64,000 nt of DNA from Mycoplasmatota bacterium (GCA_018622495.1 CP076021.1:248001-312000), one strand, 5' to 3'. Positions 9,326 to 20,042 are shown, counted from the stretch's first letter. Translations and numbers: made by a program. The notes: generated from the letters alone by a model not told the origin.

Positions 9326-10309
9326 ATGTCTGTAGTCTATGGGAAAAAAATTAAATTATTCGCATTAAGTTCAAATAAACATCTAGCTGAAGAGGTATCT
9401 AGAACTTCTGGCATAGAAATCAGTAAAGTAGACGTTGTTCGCTTTGCAGACGGAGAATTATCAATAAATATTGAAAATAGTGTGAGAGGAAATGATGTTT
9501 TTGTTATTCAATCAACATCTAATCCTGCAAATGATCACATTATGGAGTTACTTATATTTGCAGATGCAGTTAAAAGAGCATCAGCTAAATCAGTTACAGT
9601 GATTATGCCTTATTATGGTTATTCTAGACAAGATAGAAAATCTAAATCTAGACATCCTATCACTGCTAAATTAGTTGCAGATATGCTTACAACCGCTGGT
9701 GTAGACCGCGTGATATCAATTGATTTACATGCAGCACAGATTCAAGGATTTTTTAACATCCCGATTGATAACTTTCCAGCAGGACCATTACTTGCTGATT
9801 ATTTCTCACATGTTAAAGGATTTAAAGACAATATTGTTGTTGTATCACCGGATCATGGTGGTGTGACACGCGCCAGAGGATTTGCGAAAGCTTTTGAAGC
9901 ACCGCTTGCGATTATTGATAAAAGAAGACCTGAAGCAAATAAAGCAGTTGTTCAAAATATCATTGGTTCAGTTGAAGGAAAAATTGCGATTATGATTGAT
10001 GATATCATTGATACAGCAGGTACACTTTGTGCCGGTGCTGAAGCGTTGATGAAAGCTGGAGCAAAAGAAGTATATGCAGCAGCAACCCATCCAGTATTTT
10101 CTAGAAATGCGCTTGAGCGTATTGAAGAATCTCCTATTAAAGAAGTTATAGTAAGAGATACAATTCAAATAAATAGTGATTTCCCATCTTCTAAAATTAA
10201 ACAAATTTCAATTGGACCTTTATTAGGACAATCTATTACGCACGTCATTAAAGATGAACCGATTAGTCAAATCTTTGATCAAATTCATCATGATGAGGAT
10301 AGTAGATGA
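9326..10309 (+). CDS. prs: Ribose-phosphate pyrophosphokinase
   Basis: Makes PRPP from ribose-5-phosphate and ATP for purine, pyrimidine and NAD synthesis. 327 residues, normal length. Seen: FADGELSINI, the ATP-binding YYGYSRQDRKSKSRHPI, and the PRPP loop MIDDIIDTAGTL. GAGGAG precedes ATG 9326 and a TATAAT box is at about 9289. Its stop overlaps the start of pth by ATGA; prs-pth-mfd is a common Firmicutes order. Confidence 0.95.
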   Translation: MSVVYGKKIKLFALSSNKHLAEEVSRTSGIEISKVDVVRFADGELSINIENSVRGNDVFVIQSTSNPANDHIMELLIFADAVKRASAKSVTVIMPYYGYSRQDRKSKSRHPITAKLVADMLTTAGVDRVISIDLHAAQIQGFFNIPIDNFPAGPLLADYFSHVKGFKDNIVVVSPDHGGVTRARGFAKAFEAPLAIIDKRRPEANKAVVQNIIGSVEGKIAIMIDDIIDTAGTLCAGAEALMKAGAKEVYAAATHPVFSRNALERIEESPIKEVIVRDTIQINSDFPSSKIKQISIGPLLGQSITHVIKDEPISQIFDQIHHDEDSR

Positions 10310-10875
10310 AATTATTTGTTGGTTTAGGAAATCCGGGGCAAAAATATCGATTTACTAGACATAACGTTGGTTTCATGGTGATGGATACTTTCGCCAATAG
10401 ATATCACCATAGTTTCAAACTTGAAACTAAGTTTAATGCAGAAGTTGCTATATTTAATCATCAACAAGAAAAAATCATTTTGTGTAAGCCGACAACCTAT
10501 ATGAACTTATCTGGCGATGCGATTATAAAGCTTATGAATTATTATCATATACCCATTGAAGACGTCTTTGTTTTTGTAGATGATATTAATTTAGATGTTA
10601 GTCGTCTTCGTTTAAGAGAAAAAGGTGGACACGGTGGACATAATGGATTAAGAGATATCATATTAAAAACACAAACAAAATCATTTAAACGTATAAGAAT
10701 TGGTATTGGAGAAAACACTTCAAAACAATTAGATCATTATGTTTTAGGTGAATTTTCAAAAGATGATTTAATCTCAATTAAATACAGCGTAGACCTTTGT
10801 ATCGATATGATGAATGAGATTATTGATGGAAAGAGTTATTTAGATGTAATGACTAAATTTAACACCCAAACTTAA
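10306..10875 (+). CDS. pth: Peptidyl-tRNA hydrolase
   Basis: Releases peptides from prematurely dropped peptidyl-tRNA. 189 residues with GLGNPGQKYRFTRHNVGF (catalytic His in TRHN), KPTTYMNLSG, and the FVFVDDINLDVSRLRLR/GGHGGHNGL region with the catalytic Asp. It overlaps prs by four bases. The gene ends inside a perfect terminator palindrome, so the distal mfd probably depends on read-through or its own promoter. Confidence 0.95.
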   Translation: MKLFVGLGNPGQKYRFTRHNVGFMVMDTFANRYHHSFKLETKFNAEVAIFNHQQEKIILCKPTTYMNLSGDAIIKLMNYYHIPIEDVFVFVDDINLDVSRLRLREKGGHGGHNGLRDIILKTQTKSFKRIRIGIGENTSKQLDHYVLGEFSKDDLISIKYSVDLCIDMMNEIIDGKSYLDVMTKFNTQT

Positions 10876-10888
10876 GTTTGGGTTTTCA
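10864..10888 (+). terminator. Terminator overlapping the pth stop
   Basis: ACCCAAAC and GTTTGGGT (10864-10871 with 10876-10883) pair perfectly around a TTAA loop containing the stop, then TTTT. Confidence 0.75.
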
Positions 10889-10905
10889 TTTATTTTGGAG
10901 GATAT

Positions 10906-13900
10906 ATGTTAGAGTTATTAAACCTACATCCTGGCTTTTTAGAAAATAAAAAAACTGTTTATTTAAAACACAGCCACGATGTATATGATGTATATATGGC
11001 AACAAAACTGTTTCATGAAGTTCATGAAACAATTTTTGTCGTTTGTCCCAATTTATATGAAGCTCAAAAATATTATGATTTATTTAATCAAATAAATGAT
11101 GAACAAGATATATTATTTTATCCAACTGATGAAACATTAACATTTATGATGGCTTTAGGCAGTCCAGAGTTTAGAAGTGAAAGATTATATACGATTAAAC
11201 AGCTTATGACTCAAAAGCCTTTTATTGTTGTTTTAACACAACACGGCTTATCCCAAAGACAATTAACACCTCAAGATTATCAAGAAAGTGTTAAAACACT
11301 AAAAAAAGGGGAAACAGCATCATTAGAAGGATTAGTACGCTATTTAATATATAGTGGTTATGATAGAGTCTATACTGTTGAAAAACCTGGAGAATTTAGT
11401 GTAAGAGGGCATATTGTTGATATATATTCATTAAATGATGAACATCCATTTCGTCTAGATTTTTTTGGTGATGAAATAGATGAAATCAAACATTTCAATG
11501 TTGAAACACAAAGAAGTTTCAAACAGCTAGAGTATATAGAGATTGCTCCAATGCATGAACTCTTTTATACAGATGAAATGAAAGAACTTGCGATTAAACG
11601 TATAAATAAATTCTTTTCAAAAAAGACTTTATCACTTAGAGAAGAAGCTAAATTAGACGAGGACATTGAACATATAGCGCAAAGAAATCAACTTGATGGA
11701 CTTGGCATATATATGAGTTTCTTTAATGTGGAGAAAACAAATATATTAAGTTTTTCTAACAAGCATCGACTTATATACGTTGATGTAGAAAAGATGAAAC
11801 TTAATCAAGAACAAACAGAAGAAGATTTAAAGACGTATGCAATGACAATGAGCGGTAGTGCATTTTTAAAACTACCCTTTAGACTTGAATTTAGTGAACT
11901 TATTGCATTAAAGCATATTGAAATTGATCATTTAGGATTTAACCAAGATAAAGGTATTGATTTAAAGGTTAGTAAAATTAACGAATATCAAGGGAACCTT
12001 TTATTGTTTTATCATGATATGGTGACGTATTCAAAAACATATCGTATATATATTTTATGTAAAACCAAATCTTTTGAGATGGAAATAAAATCATTTTTAA
12101 TAAATCAAAAAGAAAAGGTATATAACAAAATAGGTAATGAACCTGGTTTTTATGTACTAGGTATAGAAGGTTATGGATCATTTATAGCACATCAAGAGAA
12201 AATTGTTATTTTAGATGAAGTGCAGATTTTCTCTAGACGCATGAGAAAAGCGATTAAGTATAGAAGTGTATTAAACCAATCAAGTAAAATTAGAACCACA
12301 GATGATTTAAATGTTGGTGATTATGTTGTTCATTATGATTATGGTATTGGGCGATATGTTGGTTTAAAAACCATGGAGCTTAGTGGAGAAAAAAGAGACT
12401 ACCTTCAAATTGTATATTTAAATGAAGAATCTTTATATGTACCTATGGATCAAATCGATATGGTATTAAAATATGCAACACATGATGGTATGAAACCTAA
12501 GTTATCAAAAATGGGTGGAAAAACTTGGAATAAAACAAAAACAAATGTACGCATGAAAATTAAAGATCTAAGTGATCGTTTAATTAAACTTTATGCGACT
12601 AGGGAAAAAACTGAAGGGTTTAAATTTGAACCTGATAATGAAATGCAATTACAATTTGAGCGAGATTTCTTATATGAACCGACAAGAGATCAAGTTAAAA
12701 CAATCATAGAAACAAAATCAGATATGGAAACCCAAAAACCCATGGACCGATTAATATGTGGGGATGTTGGGTTTGGAAAAAGCGAAGTTGCGATGCGTGC
12801 AGCCTTTAAGGCAGTACTTAATCAAAAACAAGTGCTTTATTTAGTACCAACTACCGTATTAGCAAGACAACATTACTATACATTTAAAGATAGATTTGAA
12901 AAATATGGTGCGAATATCGCGTTAATGAGTCGTTTTGTGACGACAAAACAACAAAACGAAACATTAAAAAAACTTTCAAAAGGATACGTAGATGTAGTCA
13001 TAGGTACACATCGTCTTCTATCTAAAGATATCGTATTTAAAGACCTCGGATTATTAATTGTTGATGAAGAACAAAGATTTGGTGTTGAACATAAAGAACG
13101 TATTCGTGAAATAAAACAAAATGTAGATACGTTAACACTGAGTGCAACACCTATTCCTAGAACATTACAAATGTCTTTATTAGGATTGAAAGATTTATCA
13201 ATGATTGAAACACCACCTATGAACAGATATCCAGTACAAACATATGTGGTTGAAAGACATGATGCATTAGTTAAAGAAGCAATTATGCGTGAAATAGCAA
13301 GAGGTGGACAAGTCTTTTATTTATTTAATCGTGTTCAAGGTATGGAAGGCATGGTTAAAAGATTACAAAGATTAGTACCTGAAGCGCGTATAGGATATGC
13401 ACACGGAAAGATGAATAGAACACAATTAGAATCAACATTAAGTGATTTTATTGAACATGAATTTGATGTTTTAGTGTCAACAACTATTATTGAAACCGGT
13501 GTTGATATTCCTAATACAAACACATTGATTATTCATGAAGCTGATCGTTTGGGGCTTTCTCAACTTTATCAGATTAGAGGACGTGTGGGAAGAAGTGACC
13601 GCATTGCGTATGCTTATCTATTATATGATCCAGGTAAACTCATTAATGATGAAGCTAAAAAGAGACTTTCAGCAATAAAAGACTTTACAGCGTTAGGTAG
13701 TGGGTATAAAATCGCATTAAGAGATTTGTCTATTCGAGGTGCTGGCGATATATTAGGTGCAGAACAATCAGGATTTGTTGATAGTGTTGGTGTAGAATTA
13801 TATATGAAATTGCTTGAAGAAGCGATTACTGGCGAAACAATGGATCAGAAAAAGCCTACACAAATTGATGAAGTGTTTGCTGCAAGACATGTTGATCAAT

Positions 13901-14318
13901 CATATGTTTCTGAAGATTCGCGAGAATCGAGATACATAAACGCATTAGTGAACTTAATCATATTGAAGATGTTGAAGATTTAAAAGACGAATTAACAGAT
14001 CGCTATGGCACATTAGATGTAGATTTGATATTATATATGTATGAAAAATTATATAAAAAATTAGCATATAAGTTTGGTGTTCAAAAAACAATGGTAGGTG
14101 CATATACAACAACATTGATGTTATCACAAGAAGCCTCTCAACAATTAAACGGACAATCACTTTTTAGAAAAGCGAGTGCATTTGATCCTAAGATTGATTT
14201 AAAATATGAACGAAGACATATTTATTTAACAATGAATACTCAAAAGACTAAGGCACACTGGTTGTATTTATTTGCTAAATTTTTAGATGAATACTTTCAA
14301 GAAAAGGTGGAATCATAA
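10906..14318 (+). pseudogene. mfd: Transcription-repair coupling factor, one -1 frameshift near the C-terminus
   Basis: Mfd removes stalled RNA polymerase and recruits UvrA to lesions. Read through it is about 1137 residues, normal length. Seen: the N-terminal UvrB-like homology, the RNA-polymerase-interacting region (DLNVGDYVVHYDYGIGRY), and SF2 motifs CGDVGFGKSE (Walker A), DEEQRFG (Walker B), SATPIPRT and QIRGRVGRS. The frame changes between about 13917 and 13930: the protein continues as IEIHKRISELNHIEDVEDLKDEL in the next frame, then runs to the TAA at 14316. Adding one A or one G in that stretch repairs it. The product works with UvrA, also in this window. Confidence 0.93.
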
Positions 14319-15500
14319 ATGAGCGTTGATATTCTCCATTTAGCTAAAGAAGCACAAAAGAAAAAAGAAAAAAATCCTCAAGTCATCAATGCTACCGTGG
14401 GTATGTATTATGATGAAAATGGATTTATTGGAGGTATGCCTTCAGTTTTTCAAGGATTAAGACAATTAGATGAAGAGCATATGTTACCATATCCCGCAGT
14501 TGATGGAGGAGAACCTTTTAAATCAAATGTTATTTCATGGGTATTAGGTTCATATGAAGCGAAATTAAGAAAGAATTTATATACGGCTGCTTGTGCAACA
14601 CCAGGCGGTGGCGGTGCGATTGCTGGAACATTAGCTATATATGCAAATCCTCAAGATTATGTTTTTGTATCTGATATTCGTTGGCAATATGATCGTTATG
14701 CTGAACGTGCACATTTAAGATTATTTGAATATAACACATTTATTGATGGTCATTTTGATTTAGATAGTTTTGAAAAAAAATTATTTGAACTATCTCAAAA
14801 ACAAAAACAAATCATTATCATTGTTAATGATCCTTGTCATAATCCGACTGGATATACATTATCAATTGATGAATGGAAAAAATTGCTTGTTATATTAAAT
14901 AAATTTATTAAAAATGATCTTGTATTCTTATATGATTTAGCATATTTAGAATATACTTCTGAAGAAGATCCAAGATTAAAAATTTCTTATTTAGATGTTT
15001 TAGGGCCACATGTATTAACTATGATTACATTTAGTGGGTCAAAAACATTTGGTGCTTATGGTTTAAGATTAGGTGCTGCAATTGCTTTGTCTAAAAATGA
15101 GCATAAAATCATTCATTTTAAAAAAGCATTTGCAAATGAGGCTAGAGGTTCTTGGTCTACAACACCAACACCTGCAATTGAGTTATTAAATCATTTTTCA
15201 AATAAAGATAATCAAATAGAGTTTTTTAAAGATTTAAATCAAATGAAACAAGTCATTCAAAAGCGTTGTTCAATTTTTAGTGAACAGGCAAAAACTATTG
15301 GATTAAAGACACATCCATTTAAAAGCGGATTCTATACAATTGTTCTTGCTGATGATGAAGAAAAAGCATTTAAACAATTGCTGGATCACGATATTTACAC
15401 GATTCCAATGTCAGGTGGAATTCGTATTGCTTTATGCAGTCTTCCAATTAACGAAGTGGATGGACTTGCTCAACGTATACAAAAAATTTTATTTACTTAA
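14319..15500 (+). CDS. PLP-dependent aminotransferase, class I/II
   Basis: 393 residues, fold-type I aminotransferase. Seen: the glycine-rich cofactor loop ATPGGGGAIAGT (94-104), NDPCHNPTG (N175), YDLAYLEY, and FSGSKTFGAYGLRLG with the Schiff-base Lys242. It resembles aspartate/aromatic aminotransferases, but the amino donor is not clear. It starts immediately after the mfd stop with no gap. It may be the last gene of the prs-pth-mfd run. Confidence 0.85.
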   Translation: MSVDILHLAKEAQKKKEKNPQVINATVGMYYDENGFIGGMPSVFQGLRQLDEEHMLPYPAVDGGEPFKSNVISWVLGSYEAKLRKNLYTAACATPGGGGAIAGTLAIYANPQDYVFVSDIRWQYDRYAERAHLRLFEYNTFIDGHFDLDSFEKKLFELSQKQKQIIIIVNDPCHNPTGYTLSIDEWKKLLVILNKFIKNDLVFLYDLAYLEYTSEEDPRLKISYLDVLGPHVLTMITFSGSKTFGAYGLRLGAAIALSKNEHKIIHFKKAFANEARGSWSTTPTPAIELLNHFSNKDNQIEFFKDLNQMKQVIQKRCSIFSEQAKTIGLKTHPFKSGFYTIVLADDEEKAFKQLLDHDIYTIPMSGGIRIALCSLPINEVDGLAQRIQKILFT

Positions 15501-15502
15501 TA

Positions 15503-15511
15503 TGATATAAT
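15503..15511 (+). promoter_or_regulatory. Extended -10 promoter of cdaA
   Basis: TGATATAAT (TG 15503-15504, TATAAT 15506-15511), followed by an AAAGGAG Shine-Dalgarno before ATG 15538. Confidence 0.6.
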
Positions 15512-15537
15512 CATATTGTAAAAGGAGCGATAAACTT

Positions 15538-16281
15538 ATGATCTGGGGTATGCCAATTTGGAAATTCATCATTGAATTATATGTTGTATTTGTTATCGTA
15601 TTATTTTTAATTAAAGCGTTGATAAGTCATCGAAAAATATTAAGTCTAGGTATTATTTATTTAGTCATTTTTATATTGTATCAAATACTCGAGTATGTTG
15701 ATATTACTCATGCAGCAAGTATTATGAAAAGTGTTGTCTCATGGTTGCCTATTGCAGTCATTATTATTATGGCACCTGAAATAAGAAGAGGATTGGATTT
15801 AATTTGGAAAAAAGAATTAAAACCGATGTTTTTAATTGGTAGTGATCAAACAAAAGAAAATATTGTAAATGCCACCTTTGAATTATCTAAACAAAATATT
15901 GGCGCGCTAATTACAATTGAAAAACATAATACATTGGATCAATATGCTGAAAAAGCTATTACAATGAATAGTGAAGTATCAAAAGAACTACTCGTAAATA
16001 TTTTTACACCGTTAACACCACTTCATGATGGTGCTGTCATCATCAGAGGTGATAAAATTTTATGTGCTGGTGCATATTTTGTTTTAACTGAAAATGATAA
16101 CTATGATAAATCAATGGGTTCTAGACATAGAGCTGGGTTAGGTATTAGCGAAGTCACAGATAGTTTAACAATTTTAGTTTCAGAAGAAACTGGAGATGTG
16201 TCTATTGCAGTTGAAGGCATTTTATTAAAAATGAATGACCGAGAAAAACTTTCCGAATATATTAATATGTTTATGAAGTAA
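15538..16281 (+). CDS. cdaA: Diadenylate cyclase (c-di-AMP synthase) CdaA
   Basis: Membrane-bound DAC-domain enzyme that makes cyclic di-AMP from two ATP. Three hydrophobic segments (about 10-27, 36-53, 62-80) precede the catalytic domain. The active-site motifs are DGA at 164-166 (LHDGAVII) and RHR at 196-198 (GSRHRAGLG). 247 residues, close to Bacillus CdaA. In Firmicutes cdaA is usually followed by cdaR and glmM; here it is followed by a 53-codon membrane ORF and a PAS/degenerate GGDEF gene instead. c-di-AMP generally controls potassium and osmotic balance. Confidence 0.94.
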   Translation: MIWGMPIWKFIIELYVVFVIVLFLIKALISHRKILSLGIIYLVIFILYQILEYVDITHAASIMKSVVSWLPIAVIIIMAPEIRRGLDLIWKKELKPMFLIGSDQTKENIVNATFELSKQNIGALITIEKHNTLDQYAEKAITMNSEVSKELLVNIFTPLTPLHDGAVIIRGDKILCAGAYFVLTENDNYDKSMGSRHRAGLGISEVTDSLTILVSEETGDVSIAVEGILLKMNDREKLSEYINMFMK

Positions 16282-16294
16282 GGAGAAACCTTTA

Positions 16295-16456
16295 ATGAAA
16301 AACTTTTTTAGAGCAATATTTGAACCATTTTACTATTTATATCAAAGAAAAATATCAGATAAGATTATTTTATTTTTAAAGAAACATCCTATTTGGCAAT
16401 ATATTATTGCATTTATTATATCTTTAGGTGTTTTGTATTTTTTAGAAATGATGTAA
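16295..16456 (+). CDS. 53-residue single-pass membrane protein in the cdaR position
   Basis: A small ORF starting ATG 16295 with a clear AAGGAGA Shine-Dalgarno 8 nt upstream; it ends TAA 16454-16456. The N-terminal half is basic/aromatic (MKNFFRAIFEPFYYLYQRK) and the C-terminal third is one hydrophobic helix (WQYIIAFIISLGVLYFLEMM). It starts 14 nt after cdaA and is followed 22 nt later by the next gene, so it is co-transcribed. I do not recognise a family. Position suggests a CdaA partner or regulator (inference). The good ribosome site and spacing argue that it is real. Confidence 0.7.
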   Translation: MKNFFRAIFEPFYYLYQRKISDKIILFLKKHPIWQYIIAFIISLGVLYFLEMM

Positions 16457-16477
16457 GACTGATTGTGAGGGTTTAAC

Positions 16478-18055
16478 ATGTTGCAACATCCAATATATCC
16501 ATTAATTATTTCAATATTTACACTAGTGCTTGTTGTGATGCAAAGTATCCAAAATGAAAAAGTACTAAAATTTAGAATGGTGATTGCTTTTTTTAATTTA
16601 GCAGTTTCCGTTTTTGCGGTTACTATTTACGAATCAATGATTTTAACTAATAGTTTATATGAAGAAATATATTTAGTGTTTAATTTTGTTGTGTACGGAT
16701 TCTTTATGCTTGTCATGTATGCGACATTTAAAACATCAGTTTTAAAAGCTAATCATTACCAACTGTTTGTTAAATCAATTAAAAATAGTCGTTGGAATGC
16801 TTATTATGTCGTAGATAAAAGAGAACGTATTAAAGATATTTCTTCTAGTTTATTAATTGAGTTAAATATGGAAAAAGATGAAGTAATTGGTAAAAAATTA
16901 TTTAGTATTTTTAATCAAACAATAAGATTTACAAAATTTAATCAAACAGAAGTTAATAATAGACAATTAGAAAACTATTATTTAGAGTATAGAAAAACTG
17001 CTAAAATAGGGGATCAAGAGATTCAAGAACTTTCATTATTAAATAATGAAGGAGATCCTGTATTTCTTCATATGGTGATGCAACCAGTATTTGTGATGAG
17101 CAAATATAAAGGGCGTATTTGTGTAGGTGAAAAGAAAGCAGATTTTGATTTACTTGCTGTTGAAAAAGAACTTAATGCAAGTAATACTGAATTGGAGAGT
17201 ATTAGACATAAGTTTATTGCGACTCTTGATTTAAGTGAAGAGGGTTTATTTTATATTGATTTAGATGAAAGAAGTATATGGGCTAGTGATTATTTAGTAC
17301 AATCTCTGCACTTACCAGGTAATTCTTTAGACCTTACTGATTTTAGAAGACTTATTGAAGCTGAAGATTTAAAGAAATATTTAGCTTTATTAGGTGAACT
17401 TAGCATGAATAAAAGACAATACCAAACTTCTTATCGTATTATGGTAGAAGGTCGTTATTTATGGTTTAAAGAAAAAGGGATTAGAATTTTTGAAGATCAA
17501 AATACGTCAACGATTATGGGGACGCTTAAACCTCAAAAAACGAGACATTTTCAATCATCTAATATTGATGAACTTGATCTCTTAAAAGATCATAACGAAT
17601 ATATGTTACAAATGCATCAATTATTTAAAGATGGTAGATATTTCCAATGTATGGTTTTTAGATTAAAGAATATGCCTTATATTAATGAAACATATGGTCG
17701 TGAAGTTGGTAATATGCTCATGGCTGAATATATTAAAAAGATGCGTGTTAATTTTGTGACTGAAAGTGGCGGTATTTTTAGAATATCAGGTATAGAGTTT
17801 GCAGTCGTACTAACTGATCCTAGAAAAATAGATGTATTGGAAAACGGTACTGCATCAAATGATAAGTTCCTTAATCTAGATATGCAATATGGCTCTATTC
17901 ATGCAGAACTTGAAGTATTTGCAGGTATTGCTGTTGGTGGAAGTGATGCTTCTGAAGAACATGAATTACATCAATGTGCTTTGCAAGCTATTAAAGTTTC
18001 TGAAAATCCAAAATATAGTGCACAGGTTTGTTATTATAAAGATATTACAATATGA
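16478..18055 (+). CDS. Membrane PAS-PAS-degenerate GGDEF signalling protein
   Basis: 525 residues. Three membrane segments (about 8-22, 34-55, 63-84), then two PAS-like regions (about 97-220 and 240-350), then a GGDEF-like fold (about 370-520). The signature loop reads FRISGIEFAVVL (S437 to F441) instead of GGDEF, so diguanylate cyclase activity is unlikely. I infer a nucleotide-binding sensor or scaffold. It is directly downstream of cdaA, and its stop overlaps the next gene by ATGA. The PAS calls rest on fold-like patterns and are weaker than the GGDEF call. Confidence 0.75.
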   Translation: MLQHPIYPLIISIFTLVLVVMQSIQNEKVLKFRMVIAFFNLAVSVFAVTIYESMILTNSLYEEIYLVFNFVVYGFFMLVMYATFKTSVLKANHYQLFVKSIKNSRWNAYYVVDKRERIKDISSSLLIELNMEKDEVIGKKLFSIFNQTIRFTKFNQTEVNNRQLENYYLEYRKTAKIGDQEIQELSLLNNEGDPVFLHMVMQPVFVMSKYKGRICVGEKKADFDLLAVEKELNASNTELESIRHKFIATLDLSEEGLFYIDLDERSIWASDYLVQSLHLPGNSLDLTDFRRLIEAEDLKKYLALLGELSMNKRQYQTSYRIMVEGRYLWFKEKGIRIFEDQNTSTIMGTLKPQKTRHFQSSNIDELDLLKDHNEYMLQMHQLFKDGRYFQCMVFRLKNMPYINETYGREVGNMLMAEYIKKMRVNFVTESGGIFRISGIEFAVVLTDPRKIDVLENGTASNDKFLNLDMQYGSIHAELEVFAGIAVGGSDASEEHELHQCALQAIKVSENPKYSAQVCYYKDITI

Positions 18056-18576
18056 AAAATAGCATAAGACAAAAAATGAAACTGTTAAGAAAAAGTCTTA
18101 ACCATAAGGATAAGGATTTATTAGATCAATCTATTTTAAATAAAATTAAAAAAGATCAAGATTTTATAAATGCAAAGACAGTAGCATTTTATATACCAAT
18201 GTCACAAGAGATCAATCTATTACCTCTATATAGTGAAAATAAAATATTCTTAGTGCCTCGTATGGATGGAGATCACATGGTATTTATTAAATATGATCCA
18301 ACGATGATTTTAATACCTTCTAAATTTGGTGTATTAGAGCCAAATAAGCAGGAAAAAGCATATGATGAGATTATTGATTATATGTTGATACCAGCACTTG
18401 CGATAGACTTGGATATGCACCGTATCGGATATGGTAAAGCTTATTATGATCAATATATTTTAAAACAAAGACCTCATAAAATTGTTGGTGTTATCTATCC
18501 GTTTCAAGAAATTAAGACATTTAATCATGAGGCTCATGATCAAAGGCTTGATGGATATATTAAAGGTGAATTATGA
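18052..18576 (+). CDS. 5-formyltetrahydrofolate cyclo-ligase
   Basis: Converts 5-formyl-THF to 5,10-methenyl-THF with ATP. 174 residues. Seen: IRQKMKLLRKSL at the start, VAFYIPMSQEINLLPL, and the family motif LIPALAIDLDMHRIGYGKAYYDQYI. It overlaps the upstream gene by four bases and the downstream ispDF by four (ATGA both times), a tightly coupled operon. It matches the YqgN/MTHFS family. Confidence 0.92.
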   Translation: MKNSIRQKMKLLRKSLNHKDKDLLDQSILNKIKKDQDFINAKTVAFYIPMSQEINLLPLYSENKIFLVPRMDGDHMVFIKYDPTMILIPSKFGVLEPNKQEKAYDEIIDYMLIPALAIDLDMHRIGYGKAYYDQYILKQRPHKIVGVIYPFQEIKTFNHEAHDQRLDGYIKGEL

Positions 18577-19691
18577 ATACAGCATTAATTGTAGCCGCTG
18601 GTTTAGGTGCGCGCTCAGGATTAAAAGAATCTAAAATATTATATAAAGTTAACGAGAAACCTGTATTTATGTATAGTGTTGAAACGTTTTTAAGTTTAGC
18701 ATTTGATGTTATTTTAGTTGTTTCTGCTAAAGACCATGATGAAATTAAAGCATATGTTGACCAAAGAGTGACATTAGTCGTTGGCGGAAAAACAAGAGCT
18801 GAAAGTGTTCTTAATGGACTTAAACTTGTAAAAACACCATATGTGTTTATACATGATGCAGCTAGACCCCTTCTTCATCAAGAAGATATTAAAAAATTAT
18901 CAAAAGCTCTAGAACTAAAAGATGCAGCGTGTTTATTTGAAAAAGTTACACAAGCACTTAAATATTATGATGGTAAACATATAGAAACAAGACAAAGAGA
19001 TCAGCATTTACTTGCACAAACGCCTCAAGCTTTCTTAACGGAAAAAATAAGATATGCAAGTATAAGAAATAATGAAACTTTTGATGATGATATTTCTTTA
19101 TATCAACATTTTTATCAAGAAGATGATATAGGTATTATCATCAACGAACATGAAAATCCAAAATTAACTTATTATGATGATTTTCTTTATTTTAAATACA
19201 AAGTAGAAGGTAATGATATGCGTATAGGACATAGTTTTGATCTTCATCAATTAGTAGAAGATAGACCACTTATATTAGCGGGTATCCACATACCTTTTGA
19301 AAAAGGGTTATTGGGACACAGTGATGCAGATGTAGTTTGTCATGTGATTGCAGAAGCTTTATTAGGGTCGTTAGCATTGGGAGATCTTGGCACACACTTT
19401 CCTGATGATGATAAAAAATATAAAGATATGGATTCAACACAATTATTAAAACAAGTCTATGCGTTAATCAAAAACAAAGGTTATAAACTTGTGAATTTGG
19501 ATGTCATGATTTATGCTGAAATGCCTAAATTAAATCCATATATAAAAGATATGAGACAAAAAATAAGTAAGTTGCTTGAAGTTCATATAGATTTAATTAG
19601 TATTAAAGCAACCACGTATGAAAAATTAGATGCAATAGGAAAAGGATTAGCGATTGCTTCAGAAGCAACGTTACTTGTAAAGAAGGTATAA
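18573..19691 (+). CDS. ispDF: Bifunctional IspD-IspF (MEP pathway)
   Basis: Two MEP enzymes in one chain. Residues 1-215 are IspD (MEP cytidylyltransferase): ALIVAAGLGARSGL nucleotide loop, HDAARPLL, AQTPQAF. Residues 216-372 are IspF (2-C-methyl-D-erythritol 2,4-cyclodiphosphate synthase): MRIGHSFDLHQL with metal ligands D223/H225, GLLGHSDADVVCH, LGDLGTHFPD. The IspF part begins with Met216, but no separate Shine-Dalgarno or stop lies between, so it is a true fusion. With ispE at 8 kb this covers three consecutive MEP steps, IspD, IspE and IspF. Confidence 0.95.
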   Translation: MNTALIVAAGLGARSGLKESKILYKVNEKPVFMYSVETFLSLAFDVILVVSAKDHDEIKAYVDQRVTLVVGGKTRAESVLNGLKLVKTPYVFIHDAARPLLHQEDIKKLSKALELKDAACLFEKVTQALKYYDGKHIETRQRDQHLLAQTPQAFLTEKIRYASIRNNETFDDDISLYQHFYQEDDIGIIINEHENPKLTYYDDFLYFKYKVEGNDMRIGHSFDLHQLVEDRPLILAGIHIPFEKGLLGHSDADVVCHVIAEALLGSLALGDLGTHFPDDDKKYKDMDSTQLLKQVYALIKNKGYKLVNLDVMIYAEMPKLNPYIKDMRQKISKLLEVHIDLISIKATTYEKLDAIGKGLAIASEATLLVKKV

Positions 19692-19692
19692 T

Positions 19693-19962
19693 ATGATTAT
19701 AGAAACAGAGTATGGAAAATTTGAATTACTAAAAGATTATAGAGAAGCATTTGATCTTGTTAAATTTCAAGAACGATATGTAAAAGTCGCTTTTGATAAG
19801 TATACATATATTGTTGGTGATATGTCTTCAGAGAAACTAAGACTAAAAGGATTTAGTACAGATCCTAAAAATAAAAAAGGATATAAACGTATCCCAGACT
19901 ATTTAAATGAATCATGTAGTTTCAACGGTGCTTATTACATCTTAAAACGAATTAAAGAATAA
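19693..19962 (+). CDS. YutD-like protein
   Basis: 89 residues matching the YutD/DUF1027 family of low-GC Gram-positives. Seen: YGKFELLKDYREAFD, FQERYVKVAFDKYTYIVGDMSS and the family end GYKRIPDYLNESCSFNGAYYILKRI. Its biochemical role is not established. It starts two bases after the ispDF stop, so it is the last gene of that operon. It is shorter than Bacillus YutD and lacks a long C-terminal tail. Confidence 0.75.
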   Translation: MIIETEYGKFELLKDYREAFDLVKFQERYVKVAFDKYTYIVGDMSSEKLRLKGFSTDPKNKKGYKRIPDYLNESCSFNGAYYILKRIKE

Positions 19963-20042
19963 ATATGTGAAATAGATTAAATGAATTGCAAGTCAAATTG
20001 ATTTGATATATACTATATACGCATAAAGGGTAGGTGAATTTA

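Noticed and set aside
13917-13983. Programmed frameshifting in mfd
   Set aside because: No slippery heptamer plus pseudoknot is evident, and no family precedent is known to me. A single missing base is simpler.
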